Position numbers and translations under genes: made by a program. Below the pieces are notes generated by a model, which did not search any database, had not been told where the DNA came from, and saw only the letters and a program-made list of their open reading frames with translations. A DNA stretch of 17,443 bases from Treponema sp. (GTDB taxonomy: Bacteria; Spirochaetota; Spirochaetia; Treponematales; Breznakiellaceae). Below, one piece after another: positions 1 through 7,075 of the stretch (its first letter is position 1; each line of letters begins with the position of its first letter). The stretch spans positions 1 to 17,443 of the forward strand of contig JAISBK010000094.1 in NCBI GenBank assembly GCA_031266255.1. Direction: 5' to 3'.

Positions 1-279
1 AACCGGCATGAGGTGAAACTGCTGGAAGACACCCTGAAATCCATGGTTGCCGCACATCCGGGGTCGTGGAGAAGAGAAAAGTGAGAAGGAAAAGAATCTC
101 GAGTTCAACGCGAGGCGGTGGGTGTGGAGGTATGTCATTCGTGGTTGAACCGCTTCAGAAAACTCCTGGTGAGATATGAGAAGAAAGCGCGGAACTATCA
201 GGCGCTGGTGGAGTTCGCCTGTGCGGTTATTCTTTGGCGAAATCTTATTCCTATCCATCCAAGCCTTATTCCCGGATAA
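1..279 (+). pseudogene. IS5-family transposase remnant, cut by left edge
   Basis: Three pieces of one IS5-type (DDE_Tnp_1-like) transposase can be read. Frame 1 at the left edge gives NRHEVKLLEDTLKSMVAAHP. Frame 2 from about 65 gives RGEEKSEKEKNLEFNARRWV. From about 121, frame 1 gives VEVCHSWLNRFRKLLVRYEK, continuing to a TAA at 277-279. The WxxE...SWLNRFRxLLVRYEKK block is the conserved C-terminal region of this family, around the catalytic glutamate. The copy is dead. The middle of the protein is missing at about 58-65, and one G seems lost near 119-122, where GTGGTGGAG is expected. Frame 1 also has a TGA at 82-84. The 5' part lies outside the window. The family call rests on remembered motifs, and no inverted repeats were recognised. 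Confidence 0.75.
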
Positions 280-349
280 GCTCTTAAAATTCTTCCTTTT
301 TTACCACGACTGAATAGTTACGATTAATCTAAGAAAGGCTAATTTATTG

Positions 350-358
350 TGGTATAAT
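350..358 (+). promoter_or_regulatory. Extended -10 element (TGGTATAAT)
   Basis: A perfect TATAAT at 353-358 is preceded by TGG, making a TGn extended -10. No convincing -35 lies 16-18 bases upstream. It sits about 50 bases before the first readable IS1-type transposase codons, so it may be the old promoter of that insertion sequence. The stretch between the two remnants (280-408) shows nothing else. Confidence 0.35.
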
Positions 359-408
359 GCACTACGTTCATTAGTCTTCAGTCGTTTTTACTTCATCATA
401 CTTTGTAG

Positions 409-909
409 ATCACCATCACCTACCGGGGATGCCTTTCCGCGATAGTTAGCCTGGTTAACATCATGTTCGTCCGGGGAATTGGCATACGGGACATCAGCAG
501 CGTACTGAGCATTGGTATCACCAAGGTCTTAAAAGTACTCAAATCGACTCATTACAAGATAAAACCTAAACGTTCCCTTTATGACGGTCTTGAAGTAGAT
601 GAATGTTGGACATAAGTGGGGAAAAAGAAGAACAACGTATGGCTGATTATCACCGAGGAAATAGTGGCGTATGTGTGGAGGAAAGGGGACATAAGGACGG
701 GGCAAAAGCTGAGGAAGGTGCTGAAACGGCTGGGGGTAAGCTATGACCAGATAGCGACAGATAATTGGGACAGCTTCTTGTCGATATTCACAGAGGACAA
801 GCACGAAGGAACATACGGTGGGGATAGAGGGGAACAACTGCCGGCTGAGGCATAGGATCAGACGGGTCTTTCGCAGGACCTGTTGTTTTTCCAAGAAATT
901 GTTCAACCA
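409..909 (+). pseudogene. IS1-family transposase remnant
   Basis: Frame 1 from 409 reads ITITYRGCLSAIVSLVN, then a helix-turn-helix-like stretch (GIGIRDISSVLSIGITKVLK) and LEVDECWT. An in-frame TAA follows at 613-615, then VGKKKNNVWLI and ATDNWDSFLSIFTEDKHE. Near 817 the frame moves by one base (about one extra G), and frame 2 continues with VGIEGNNCRLRHRIRRVFRR and CCFSKKLFN. These match the IS1 InsAB' order: YxGC, an HTH, VDExW...VGKKK, the second aspartate in TDxW, and IExNN. The start is missing, because a TAG at 406-408 blocks the frame upstream. The segment between VWLI and EIVAYVW looks shortened. Homology stops near 909. Terminal repeats were not found. The copy is inactive. Confidence 0.75.
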
Positions 910-975
910 AGTGTACTGCTCGTCAATGTTATTTGATAATAATTCCCCACTACTCATTGTTAAATTGCTCATTGG

Positions 976-1004
976 TTGACAGGCGGGATCTCTGCGTTTA
1001 TGCT
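976..1004 (+). promoter_or_regulatory. glmS promoter
   Basis: A perfect -35 TTGACA (976-981) is separated by 17 bases from TATGCT (999-1004), which matches four of six consensus -10 positions. Transcription would start near 1011 and give a leader of about 27 bases. The leader carries a GGGGAGGG Shine-Dalgarno sequence (about 1027-1034) just before the ATG at 1038. The promoter lies immediately downstream of the IS1 remnant. Confidence 0.6.
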
Positions 1005-1037
1005 GAAACTACACATCTCACGGGATGGGGAGGGAAT

Positions 1038-2888
1038 ATGTGCGGGATAACTGGATACATCGGATTTCAGGAGGCGGCTCCGATACTGCTGGGGGCGCTT
1101 AAAAAGCTCGAATACCGTGGCTACGATTCGGCGGGGGTCGCGGTGCTTGGCAGGGGACAGCTTAAGGTCAGCAAGGCTAAAGGCGATTTGTCGGTGCTGG
1201 AGGAGCGGTTAGGACGGGAAATGCCGGAGGGCACGCTGGGGATTGGCCATACGCGCTGGGCTACGCACGGGGAACCTTCGGACGTTAATTCGCATCCTCA
1301 TGTGGCGGGCCGGATCGCGGTAGTGCACAACGGGATCATCGAGAATTACCGGCGGCTCAAGGAGTGGCTCGAGGCGCGGAATGTGGTCTTTTTGAGCGAT
1401 ACCGATACCGAGGTCATTGTGCATCTCATTAATTACCACTACACTAATGTTTCCGGAGATGGGGGGCTTTTCGGTGCGGTTCGGGAGGCGCTTCTTCAAT
1501 TGGAAGGTTCATACGCGCTGGCAGTGGTGTCGGCTGATTTTCCCGACCGGATCATCGCGGTACGGAAAGACAGCCCCCTCATCGTAGGGCTTGGAAAAGG
1601 AGAGTATTTTCTCGCGTCGGATGTTTCGGCCTTGCTTGCCCATACCCGCGAAGTCTGTTATTTGGAAGAACAGGAAATCACGGTGTTATACCGCGATCAC
1701 GCTGATTTTTTTACCGGTGAGGGGGAACGGGTCATCAGAACCCCGGTGCACGTTGACTGGGACACGGAGGCCGCCGAGAAAGGCGGGTTTGAACATTTTA
1801 TGCTCAAGGAGATTCACGAGCAGCCCCGTGCCTTCACCGATACGCTGCGCCCCCGCCTTAAGCGCTCTGGAACCGGGGACTATGCTATTGATTTTGAGGA
1901 AATCAGCTTTGATGAAGATGAAACATGGACAACCGCTCCCCGGATTGTCATCACCGCCTGTGGTACTGCCTGGCACGCGGCGATGGTCGGCAAGTACGCG
2001 CTGGAACACTTTACCCGAATTCCCGTGGAGGTGGATGTCGCCTCGGAATACCGCTACCGCAACGTCGTATTCAACCCAAAAGATATATTCATCGTGGTGA
2101 GCCAGTCCGGGGAAACCGCCGACACCTTGGCTGCCATGCGGTTTGCCCGAAAAGAAGGTGCGCGGATCCTCGCCATTACCAATGTCGTAGGGTCAACCCT
2201 TGCGCGGGAAGCCGACCTGGTGCTCCACACCTGGGCAGGACCAGAAATCGCCGTGGCTTCGACCAAGGCTTTTACCAGCCAGCTTATATGCCTGTACCTC
2301 CTAGCTCTCAAACTGGGCCGGGCGCGTTCCCGCATCTCCGGCAACGACTACCGCCGGTACCTTGCCTCACTCGAAGCCATCCCTGCGCAGGCGGAAGAAC
2401 TGCTTGCCCGCAAAGAGGCGATTCAACGTTTTGCCTCCCGGCATTTCAACAAAAGCAAAGTTTTTTTTATGGGACGGCAATTTGACTACGCGGTCAGCCT
2501 CGAAAGCGCCCTGAAACTCAAAGAGATAAACTACACCCATTCCGAGGCCTTTGCCGCAGGAGAACTGAAACACGGCCCCATCGCCCTAATGGACCGGGAC
2601 ACCCTGGCGGTAACCATAGCCACCCAGACACGGCTCTTTGACAAGACCGCTTCCAACATTCAGGAAGTCCGTTCCCGCGGCGCTTCGTCTCTCGTGATCA
2701 CCTGGGATGGCGAGCATAGCTTTGACACGATTACCGATGAAGTTTTCCGAATACCCAAGACCGAGGATACCTTTTCGCCCCTCCTGTCCGTGATCCCCGC
2801 CCAACTCTTCGCCTACTACTGCTCTGTCCTCCGGGGCAACAACCCTGACAAGCCCCGAAACCTGGCAAAAAGCGTTACCGTCGAATGA
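1038..2888 (+). CDS. glmS: Glutamine--fructose-6-phosphate aminotransferase (isomerizing)
   Basis: GlmS makes glucosamine-6-phosphate from fructose-6-phosphate and glutamine, the first step toward UDP-GlcNAc for peptidoglycan. The 616-residue length is normal. The start is the ATG at 1038, because the catalytic cysteine must follow the initiator Met (MCGITGYIGF) and a GGGGAGGG ribosome site lies just upstream. The frame stays open upstream to 933, but that part is not GlmS-like. The N-terminal glutaminase domain (2 to about 240) has Cys2, HTRWATHG (71-78) and HNGIIENY (97-104). Two SIS domains follow: the first has CGTAWHA (308-314) and SQSGETADT (355-363), the second GELKHGPIAL (508-517). 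The C-terminus ends in PRNLAKSVTVE, the conserved glmS tail. No glmS ribozyme can be placed in the short leader. All catalytic motifs seen are intact. Confidence 0.97.
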   Translation: MCGITGYIGFQEAAPILLGALKKLEYRGYDSAGVAVLGRGQLKVSKAKGDLSVLEERLGREMPEGTLGIGHTRWATHGEPSDVNSHPHVAGRIAVVHNGIIENYRRLKEWLEARNVVFLSDTDTEVIVHLINYHYTNVSGDGGLFGAVREALLQLEGSYALAVVSADFPDRIIAVRKDSPLIVGLGKGEYFLASDVSALLAHTREVCYLEEQEITVLYRDHADFFTGEGERVIRTPVHVDWDTEAAEKGGFEHFMLKEIHEQPRAFTDTLRPRLKRSGTGDYAIDFEEISFDEDETWTTAPRIVITACGTAWHAAMVGKYALEHFTRIPVEVDVASEYRYRNVVFNPKDIFIVVSQSGETADTLAAMRFARKEGARILAITNVVGSTLAREADLVLHTWAGPEIAVASTKAFTSQLICLYLLALKLGRARSRISGNDYRRYLASLEAIPAQAEELLARKEAIQRFASRHFNKSKVFFMGRQFDYAVSLESALKLKEINYTHSEAFAAGELKHGPIALMDRDTLAVTIATQTRLFDKTASNIQEVRSRGASSLVITWDGEHSFDTITDEVFRIPKTEDTFSPLLSVIPAQLFAYYCSVLRGNNPDKPRNLAKSVTVE

Positions 2889-3152
2889 ACCCATCCTGTT
2901 ACGCATCCCGCCAATCCTTTGCGCAACATTGACCTTACGTTGCTTCGTAATGGGTGCTCAGGTCGGTACAGGATTTCCCGGATACCCGTGCTATGGTTCC
3001 GGTTCACGATTCCCACAAGTACCGCATCTCCAATACCAGCGGCAAAGTACGCGAGCATTCCTCAGTGGACGCCGGACTCCCTAAGCATACCGCATGAGAA
3101 GTAAGGTAAAAAACTACTTCCCATAGGTTCCGGCTCTATAGTACCATGAAAT
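2889..3152. other. 264-base intergenic region between glmS and hisS
   Basis: No recognisable gene, RNA or mobile element lies here. One short frame (ATG 2993 to TGA 3095-3097, 34 codons, starting MVPVHDSHKYRIS) has gene-like codon choice, but it lacks a ribosome site and resembles no known protein. A weak inverted repeat, GAAGTA...TACTTC, lies near 3098-3120 and is not followed by a T-run, so no terminator is called. The right end carries the -10-like sequence for hisS. Confidence 0.4.
3137..3142 (+). promoter_or_regulatory. Possible hisS -10 element (TATAGT)
   Basis: TATAGT matches five of six positions of TATAAT and ends ten bases before the hisS ATG. No good -35 was seen 16-18 bases upstream. 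No Shine-Dalgarno sequence lies in the intervening ACCATGAAAT. If used, it would give a leader of only about 3-4 bases, like the arrangement at cheA and cheR. Confidence 0.3.
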
Positions 3153-4523
3153 ATGGTTACTTTTATCGAACCGCGAATACTGAAAGGGTTCCGGGATTTT
3201 CTTCCGCCTGCGGAAATAGCGCGGCGGCATTTACTTGAGCAGCTTGAGCGGTGTTTTCGATCTTATGGATTTGTGCCTATTGATACTCCGGCTTTGGAAT
3301 ATGCGGACATACTCCTGGGAAAGGGAGGCGGAGAAACGGAAAAACAGATATACCGTTTCAATGATAAGGGAGGCCGGGACGTGGCTCTCCGTTTTGACCT
3401 CACCGTACCTTTTGCCCGGTTCGTCGCGGAACACCGGGGGGAACTGTCCCTGCCTTTTAAACGGTACCATATTGCCAAAGTCTGGCGGGGGGAAAATACC
3501 CAGCGGGGTAGGTATCGGGAATTCACCCAATGCGACTTTGATATCGTCGGGAGCGACCATGCTCCTGCGGATTTTGAGATATTGCTCATCATGCGGACTG
3601 CGCTGCTCAGTTTAGGAGTAGGGGACATAAGCATCAGGGTAAATCACCGGGGACTTTTTAACCGGTTCCTCTCCTGTCTGGGGGTTTGGAAACAATCCAT
3701 TGAAATCTTGCGGATTGTAGATAAGCTTGCAAAGATCGGTAAAGAAGAAACCCGGCGCCAGCTTGCGCAGTTACTTAACGATGCGTTAGCCCAGGAAATT
3801 CTCCGGTTTATCCAGGTTAAGGGCAGCTTTGAGGAAAGCCTGGCAAGCCTCGCCGAAGCGGTGGGCGGTGATTCCCCTGAAGTGCAGCGGCTTGGCCTGC
3901 TACGCCGGTTCATGGTGGATACTGGTACGGCTGCTTCCTTTGTGCTGGATCCGTCGATCACCCGAGGCTTGGATTACTATACCGGGGTGGTCTACGAAAC
4001 CTTTCTTAATGAACTACCGGATATTGGCTCGGTATGTTCCGGGGGTAGGTACGATAATTTGGCAGGACTCTATTCTAAAGAAACCATAAGCGGTGTGGGC
4101 TCATCTATTGGGCTTGACCGGCTTATCGCCGCCTTGGAAGCCTTGGGAAAACTCCAAACCAGGGTTTCATATAACCAAGTTGCCATTGCCTGCATCCAGG
4201 AAGAAGCTACCGGTCGATACCAGGCCCTGGCAGCTCGGCTCCGGGAAGCGGGAATCCCCTGTGCGGTTCTGCTTGAAGCGGAGAAACTCACGAAACAAGC
4301 CATGTTAGCCGAGAAGCAGGGTGCCCGCTGGCTGATAATCTCCGGCACGGATCCTTTGCAGGATCCCCTGACGCTGCGGGATCTGAGTACGCGAACAAAC
4401 CAGGAAGGGCTTTCATTTGGAAAGCTCATAACCTGTCTCAAGGCGCATGAGGCTCCTAGCGCGTATGATAAAAGAAGCGGTACAACCGATGCTTTGGCCT
4501 GTCTGGATAATGAGATCAAATAA
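3153..4523 (+). CDS. hisS: Histidyl-tRNA synthetase
   Basis: HisRS is a class II aminoacyl-tRNA synthetase that charges tRNA-His. The 456 residues slightly exceed the usual 420-440. It opens with the typical PRILKGFRDFLPPAE. Class II motif 2 is at about 112-130 (RGENTQ, then REFTQCDFD). The histidine-specific loop RGLDYYTG is at 271-278, and motif 3 (GVGSSIGLDRL) at 314-324. A C-terminal anticodon-binding domain follows (about 340-430), then a tail of some 25 residues with no recognised motif. The start is the first in-frame ATG before the conserved N-terminus and has no clear ribosome site. The stop TAA shares a base with the ATG of the next gene (TAATG), so the two are probably translationally coupled. 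Confidence 0.95.
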   Translation: MVTFIEPRILKGFRDFLPPAEIARRHLLEQLERCFRSYGFVPIDTPALEYADILLGKGGGETEKQIYRFNDKGGRDVALRFDLTVPFARFVAEHRGELSLPFKRYHIAKVWRGENTQRGRYREFTQCDFDIVGSDHAPADFEILLIMRTALLSLGVGDISIRVNHRGLFNRFLSCLGVWKQSIEILRIVDKLAKIGKEETRRQLAQLLNDALAQEILRFIQVKGSFEESLASLAEAVGGDSPEVQRLGLLRRFMVDTGTAASFVLDPSITRGLDYYTGVVYETFLNELPDIGSVCSGGRYDNLAGLYSKETISGVGSSIGLDRLIAALEALGKLQTRVSYNQVAIACIQEEATGRYQALAARLREAGIPCAVLLEAEKLTKQAMLAEKQGARWLIISGTDPLQDPLTLRDLSTRTNQEGLSFGKLITCLKAHEAPSAYDKRSGTTDALACLDNEIK

Positions 4524-5404
4524 TGAAAAGTATACGCCGTATCATGCTTTCTCTGAGCATGGGCTTTTTATGGATATATACCCTGCTGACCTTAGGGTAT
4601 ACGGGTTGTTCTAAGACCGAAAACCGGCGCTCTGCCGCAGCGGATCAGTCGAGTATTGAACAGCCCTGGCAAGGGCAACTAGTGAGCGCTGATGATAGAC
4701 ATTTGAGCGTTTTTTTAACCCGCATCCTTGAGGAAGCGGAGATCCCTCAAGAACTTGCCGGGCATATTCAAGGGCTGGCTGCGGAAGGACCGGCCTTTCT
4801 TCTTGATCTGTTAGCGGTCCTTGAGGGTGACCCCTATCTGCGGGCCTTGGTAGATAAGAGACATGCCCTTCCTGCGGGGTATGAGCCGGATGACCTGGTG
4901 GAACTTACCAATGGTTCCTATCAGGTAAGCCGTCGAGGTCTCCTATTGCGTCGGCCTGCAGTAATGGCCTTGGAAGAAATGGCTGTTGCAGCCCAAACCG
5001 ATGGGGTGAGCCTCATCGCATCTTCGACGTATCGTTCCTATTCCTACCAGGAAACCGTGTATAACCGAAATGTCAGGGAATCAGGGCAGGAAACCGCGGA
5101 TCGGGAATCTGCCCGGCCAGGACATAGCCAGCATCAGTTGGGGTTGGTGGTAGATTTTGGCTCTATTGATGATTCCTTTGCACAAACCAGGGCAGGTCGT
5201 TGGATAGTAGCTAACGCTCATTTGTGGGGCTGGTCCATCTCTTTTCCCCAGGGTTATGAGGCCATTACCGGTTATCGCTGGGAAAGTTGGCATTATCGGT
5301 ATGTGGGCAGGGAACTCACCTATTTCATTGATACGTATTTCAATGGTATCCAGCAGTACGCACTGCAATTCATCTACCACTGGGAAAAAGCTGGGGGATT
5401 TTGA
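4523..5404 (+). CDS. VanY-like D-alanyl-D-alanine carboxypeptidase, probable lipoprotein (M15B)
   Basis: This is a zinc peptidase of the VanY/M15B family, which removes the terminal D-alanine from peptidoglycan stem peptides. Metal-site motifs are STYRSYSYQ (168-176), GHSQHQLGLVVDF (200-212, ligands His204 and Asp211) and ESWHYRYVG (254-262, with the expected catalytic Glu254 and ligand His257). The N-terminus has basic residues (KSIRR), a hydrophobic stretch (about 8-26) and Cys29 in GYTGC. That fits a lipoprotein signal, although the lipobox is poor, with Tyr at -3 where Leu is usual. About 120 residues without recognised motifs separate it from the catalytic domain. It would act in the periplasm, anchored to a membrane. 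It overlaps hisS by one base and was probably recruited to that transcript; no functional link is known. Confidence 0.88.
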   Translation: MKSIRRIMLSLSMGFLWIYTLLTLGYTGCSKTENRRSAAADQSSIEQPWQGQLVSADDRHLSVFLTRILEEAEIPQELAGHIQGLAAEGPAFLLDLLAVLEGDPYLRALVDKRHALPAGYEPDDLVELTNGSYQVSRRGLLLRRPAVMALEEMAVAAQTDGVSLIASSTYRSYSYQETVYNRNVRESGQETADRESARPGHSQHQLGLVVDFGSIDDSFAQTRAGRWIVANAHLWGWSISFPQGYEAITGYRWESWHYRYVGRELTYFIDTYFNGIQQYALQFIYHWEKAGGF

Positions 5405-5444
5405 GCGCTTGTTGGGATTAAGAGGCTGGCCCTTTACAAGGTAA

Positions 5445-5473
5445 TTGCCTTAAAGACTTCACCAAGGTACACT
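5445..5473 (+). promoter_or_regulatory. Possible tcdA promoter
   Basis: TTGCCT (5445-5450) and TACACT (5468-5473) each match four of six consensus positions and are 17 bases apart. The -10 ends ten bases before the ATG at 5484, and only a weak GAG lies between. It would give a leader of about 3-4 bases. The match is modest and could be chance. Confidence 0.3.
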
Positions 5474-5483
5474 GAGTTTATTC

Positions 5484-6311
5484 ATGAGTGTTAATCCTCG
5501 TTTTCAAAGACTGGCACTTCTGACCGGCGTTGAAGCGCTGGAAGCGTGTGCTCAGACCAAGGTGATGATTTTCGGTGTAGGAGGCGTGGGAAGTTGGTGT
5601 GCCGAGGCCCTGGTTCGTTCAGGGATCGGCAAGCTCTCCATCGTTGATTCCGATAGGATATGCGTTACCAATATAAACCGTCAAATTCAGGCCACGAGTA
5701 GTACGGTAGGGCAATCCAAAGTTGAGGTTCTTAAATCTCGGCTCTTGGAGATCAACCCAAAATGCCAGGTTCAGGCTTTTGGAAAGGTCTTCTCTCGGGC
5801 AACAACCGCGCTGTTTACGCTGGAAGGAGCCGACTATATCATTGATGCTATTGATAGTCTCACCCATAAACTGGATCTGATTGAGGCGGTTACCCAGCGG
5901 GGCATACGGCTCTACGCTTCTATGGGGATGGCTCAGAAACTCGATCCTACCCAACTGAGAACCGCGGATATTTGGGAGACTCAGGGTTGTCCTCTGGCGA
6001 GACTGGTGCGTTCTGGGTTACGGAAACGGGGCTTTCAAGGGCATTTTACCGTGGTGTACAGTTCCGAACGATTGCCACTCTATACCGGGATTCCGGTTTC
6101 CTGTGGTTCTGCTCAATGCCTCTGTCCAAGGCAGACATGTGGTGACGAAGCAGTGGAATGGTGCAGTTCCAAAAAGGTGATCAACGGCAGTGCGGTACCG
6201 GTTACTGCTGCGGCAGGGATGATCCTCGCTAGTCTCGTGATCCGGGATATCTATGCCCGGTATACCCTGGAACCTGAGCCGGAAATGCCGAGTGAGGGTG
6301 CAGTACGATGA
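5484..6311 (+). CDS. tcdA: tRNA threonylcarbamoyladenosine dehydratase (TcdA/CsdL family)
   Basis: TcdA-type E1-like enzymes use ATP to cyclise t6A at position 37 of ANN-decoding tRNAs to ct6A. The N-terminal opening (RFQRLALLTGVEAL) and the nucleotide site GVGGVGSW (31-38) are typical of this ThiF/HesA branch. IVDSD (53-57) and NINRQ (63-67) also match, as does DAIDS (121-125). A C-terminal CPLARLVRSGLRKRG (169-183) is another family feature. Residues 207-227 form a cysteine-rich loop (CGSAQCLCP, then C219 and C227) that could bind metal; E. coli TcdA as I recall it lacks such a cluster. The length of 275 residues is normal. The ATG of the next gene overlaps its stop (ATGA at 6308-6311), so the two tRNA-modification genes are co-translated. 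Other ThiF-like roles are possible, but TcdA fits best. Confidence 0.88.
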   Translation: MSVNPRFQRLALLTGVEALEACAQTKVMIFGVGGVGSWCAEALVRSGIGKLSIVDSDRICVTNINRQIQATSSTVGQSKVEVLKSRLLEINPKCQVQAFGKVFSRATTALFTLEGADYIIDAIDSLTHKLDLIEAVTQRGIRLYASMGMAQKLDPTQLRTADIWETQGCPLARLVRSGLRKRGFQGHFTVVYSSERLPLYTGIPVSCGSAQCLCPRQTCGDEAVEWCSSKKVINGSAVPVTAAAGMILASLVIRDIYARYTLEPEPEMPSEGAVR

Positions 6312-7075
6312 GTAATCGCTGCTTACGCCGGGCTGGAGCAGGTAAGGTAGTACAAAAATTGCTTATCAAAGCTGTTCTGGAACAGCATCTCATCAGTAAA
6401 GGCGACCGGATTCTCATCGCTGCTTCTGGCGGGAAAGACTCTACGGTTCTCGCCTGGGCCTTACAACAGGTACGGCCGGCGCTTAAAACAGACTATGAAC
6501 TCGCGGCGCTCCACATCTCAAGCGACTTCTGCGCCTGTTGTAAAAAAGCTGCCCTTTCACAGAAGTTGGAAGCCTGGGGCATTCCCTTTACAGACCACTT
6601 CGTTCCCATCATCGGCAGACTCAAACCAGGGGAAAAAATGAACTGTTATTGGTGCTCCACTCAGCGACGTACTGAACTGTTACGTTATGCGGTAGCCCAT
6701 AAGTTCAATAAGATTGCCTTAGGACATCATCTGGACGATATCATAGAAACGTTTTTTATGAATATGACTGCCAAAGGAGAACTTTCTGCTATGCCTATGG
6801 CGCTTTCCTATCAAAAGTACCCGGTAAGCCTCATCCGTCCTCTGGGGTATATAGAAGAACAGCAGATAGTCGCTTGCGCTGCAGAACAGAATATTCTCAA
6901 GGCATCTTGTACCTGTCCTTACGGCATCCACTCTCAACGCCGGGACATCCGCAAACGGATTGCCGAATTCACGGGCAACTCGGGTGCAGTAAAACGGCGC
7001 ATTTTCAAAGCTCTTTCCTCAGGACCGGTAAATTTACTGGTCGAAGGGGAACCAACAGACAGGAACAACCCTTAG
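6308..7075 (+). CDS. TtcA-like tRNA 2-thiolation PP-loop protein
   Basis: This belongs to the TtcA/TtuA branch of PP-loop ATPases, which adenylate a tRNA base and replace oxygen with sulfur; TtcA makes 2-thiocytidine at position 32. The PP-loop SGGKDS is at 40-45. A C-x-x-C pair (Cys113, Cys116, in NCYWCSTQRR) is followed by LGHHLDDIIETFFMNM (138-153) and GELSAMP, all matching TtcA order. Cys201 or Cys203 (CTCPYG) is placed like the third cysteine used by TtcA to hold its iron-sulfur cluster. Cys75, 77 and 78 form an extra cluster. Its 255 residues are slightly short for TtcA, so the exact substrate is uncertain. It starts inside the tcdA stop. Its own stop (7073-7075) overlaps the stop of the convergent cheB. 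Confidence 0.82.
   Translation: MSNRCLRRAGAGKVVQKLLIKAVLEQHLISKGDRILIAASGGKDSTVLAWALQQVRPALKTDYELAALHISSDFCACCKKAALSQKLEAWGIPFTDHFVPIIGRLKPGEKMNCYWCSTQRRTELLRYAVAHKFNKIALGHHLDDIIETFFMNMTAKGELSAMPMALSYQKYPVSLIRPLGYIEEQQIVACAAEQNILKASCTCPYGIHSQRRDIRKRIAEFTGNSGAVKRRIFKALSSGPVNLLVEGEPTDRNNP

Noticed and set aside
529..972. 147-residue minus-strand frame over the IS1 remnant
   Set aside because: It is the antisense of clear IS1 transposase motifs and has no known motif itself.
933..1037. Longer glmS beginning at 933
   Set aside because: GlmS must begin with Met-Cys so that the cysteine becomes the N-terminal nucleophile; the upstream residues are not GlmS-like and overlap the promoter.
1005..1037. 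glmS ribozyme or riboswitch
   Set aside because: The leader from the called promoter is only about 27 bases, too short for the ribozyme, and no matching core was seen.
2850..2930. Tn7-like insertion at the glmS end
   Set aside because: The glmS tail is intact, but no Tn7 ends, tns genes or target duplication are visible downstream.
2816..3058. Minus-strand frame containing STVTLFARFRG
   Set aside because: This peptide is simply the reverse reading of the conserved glmS tail PRNLAKSVTVE.
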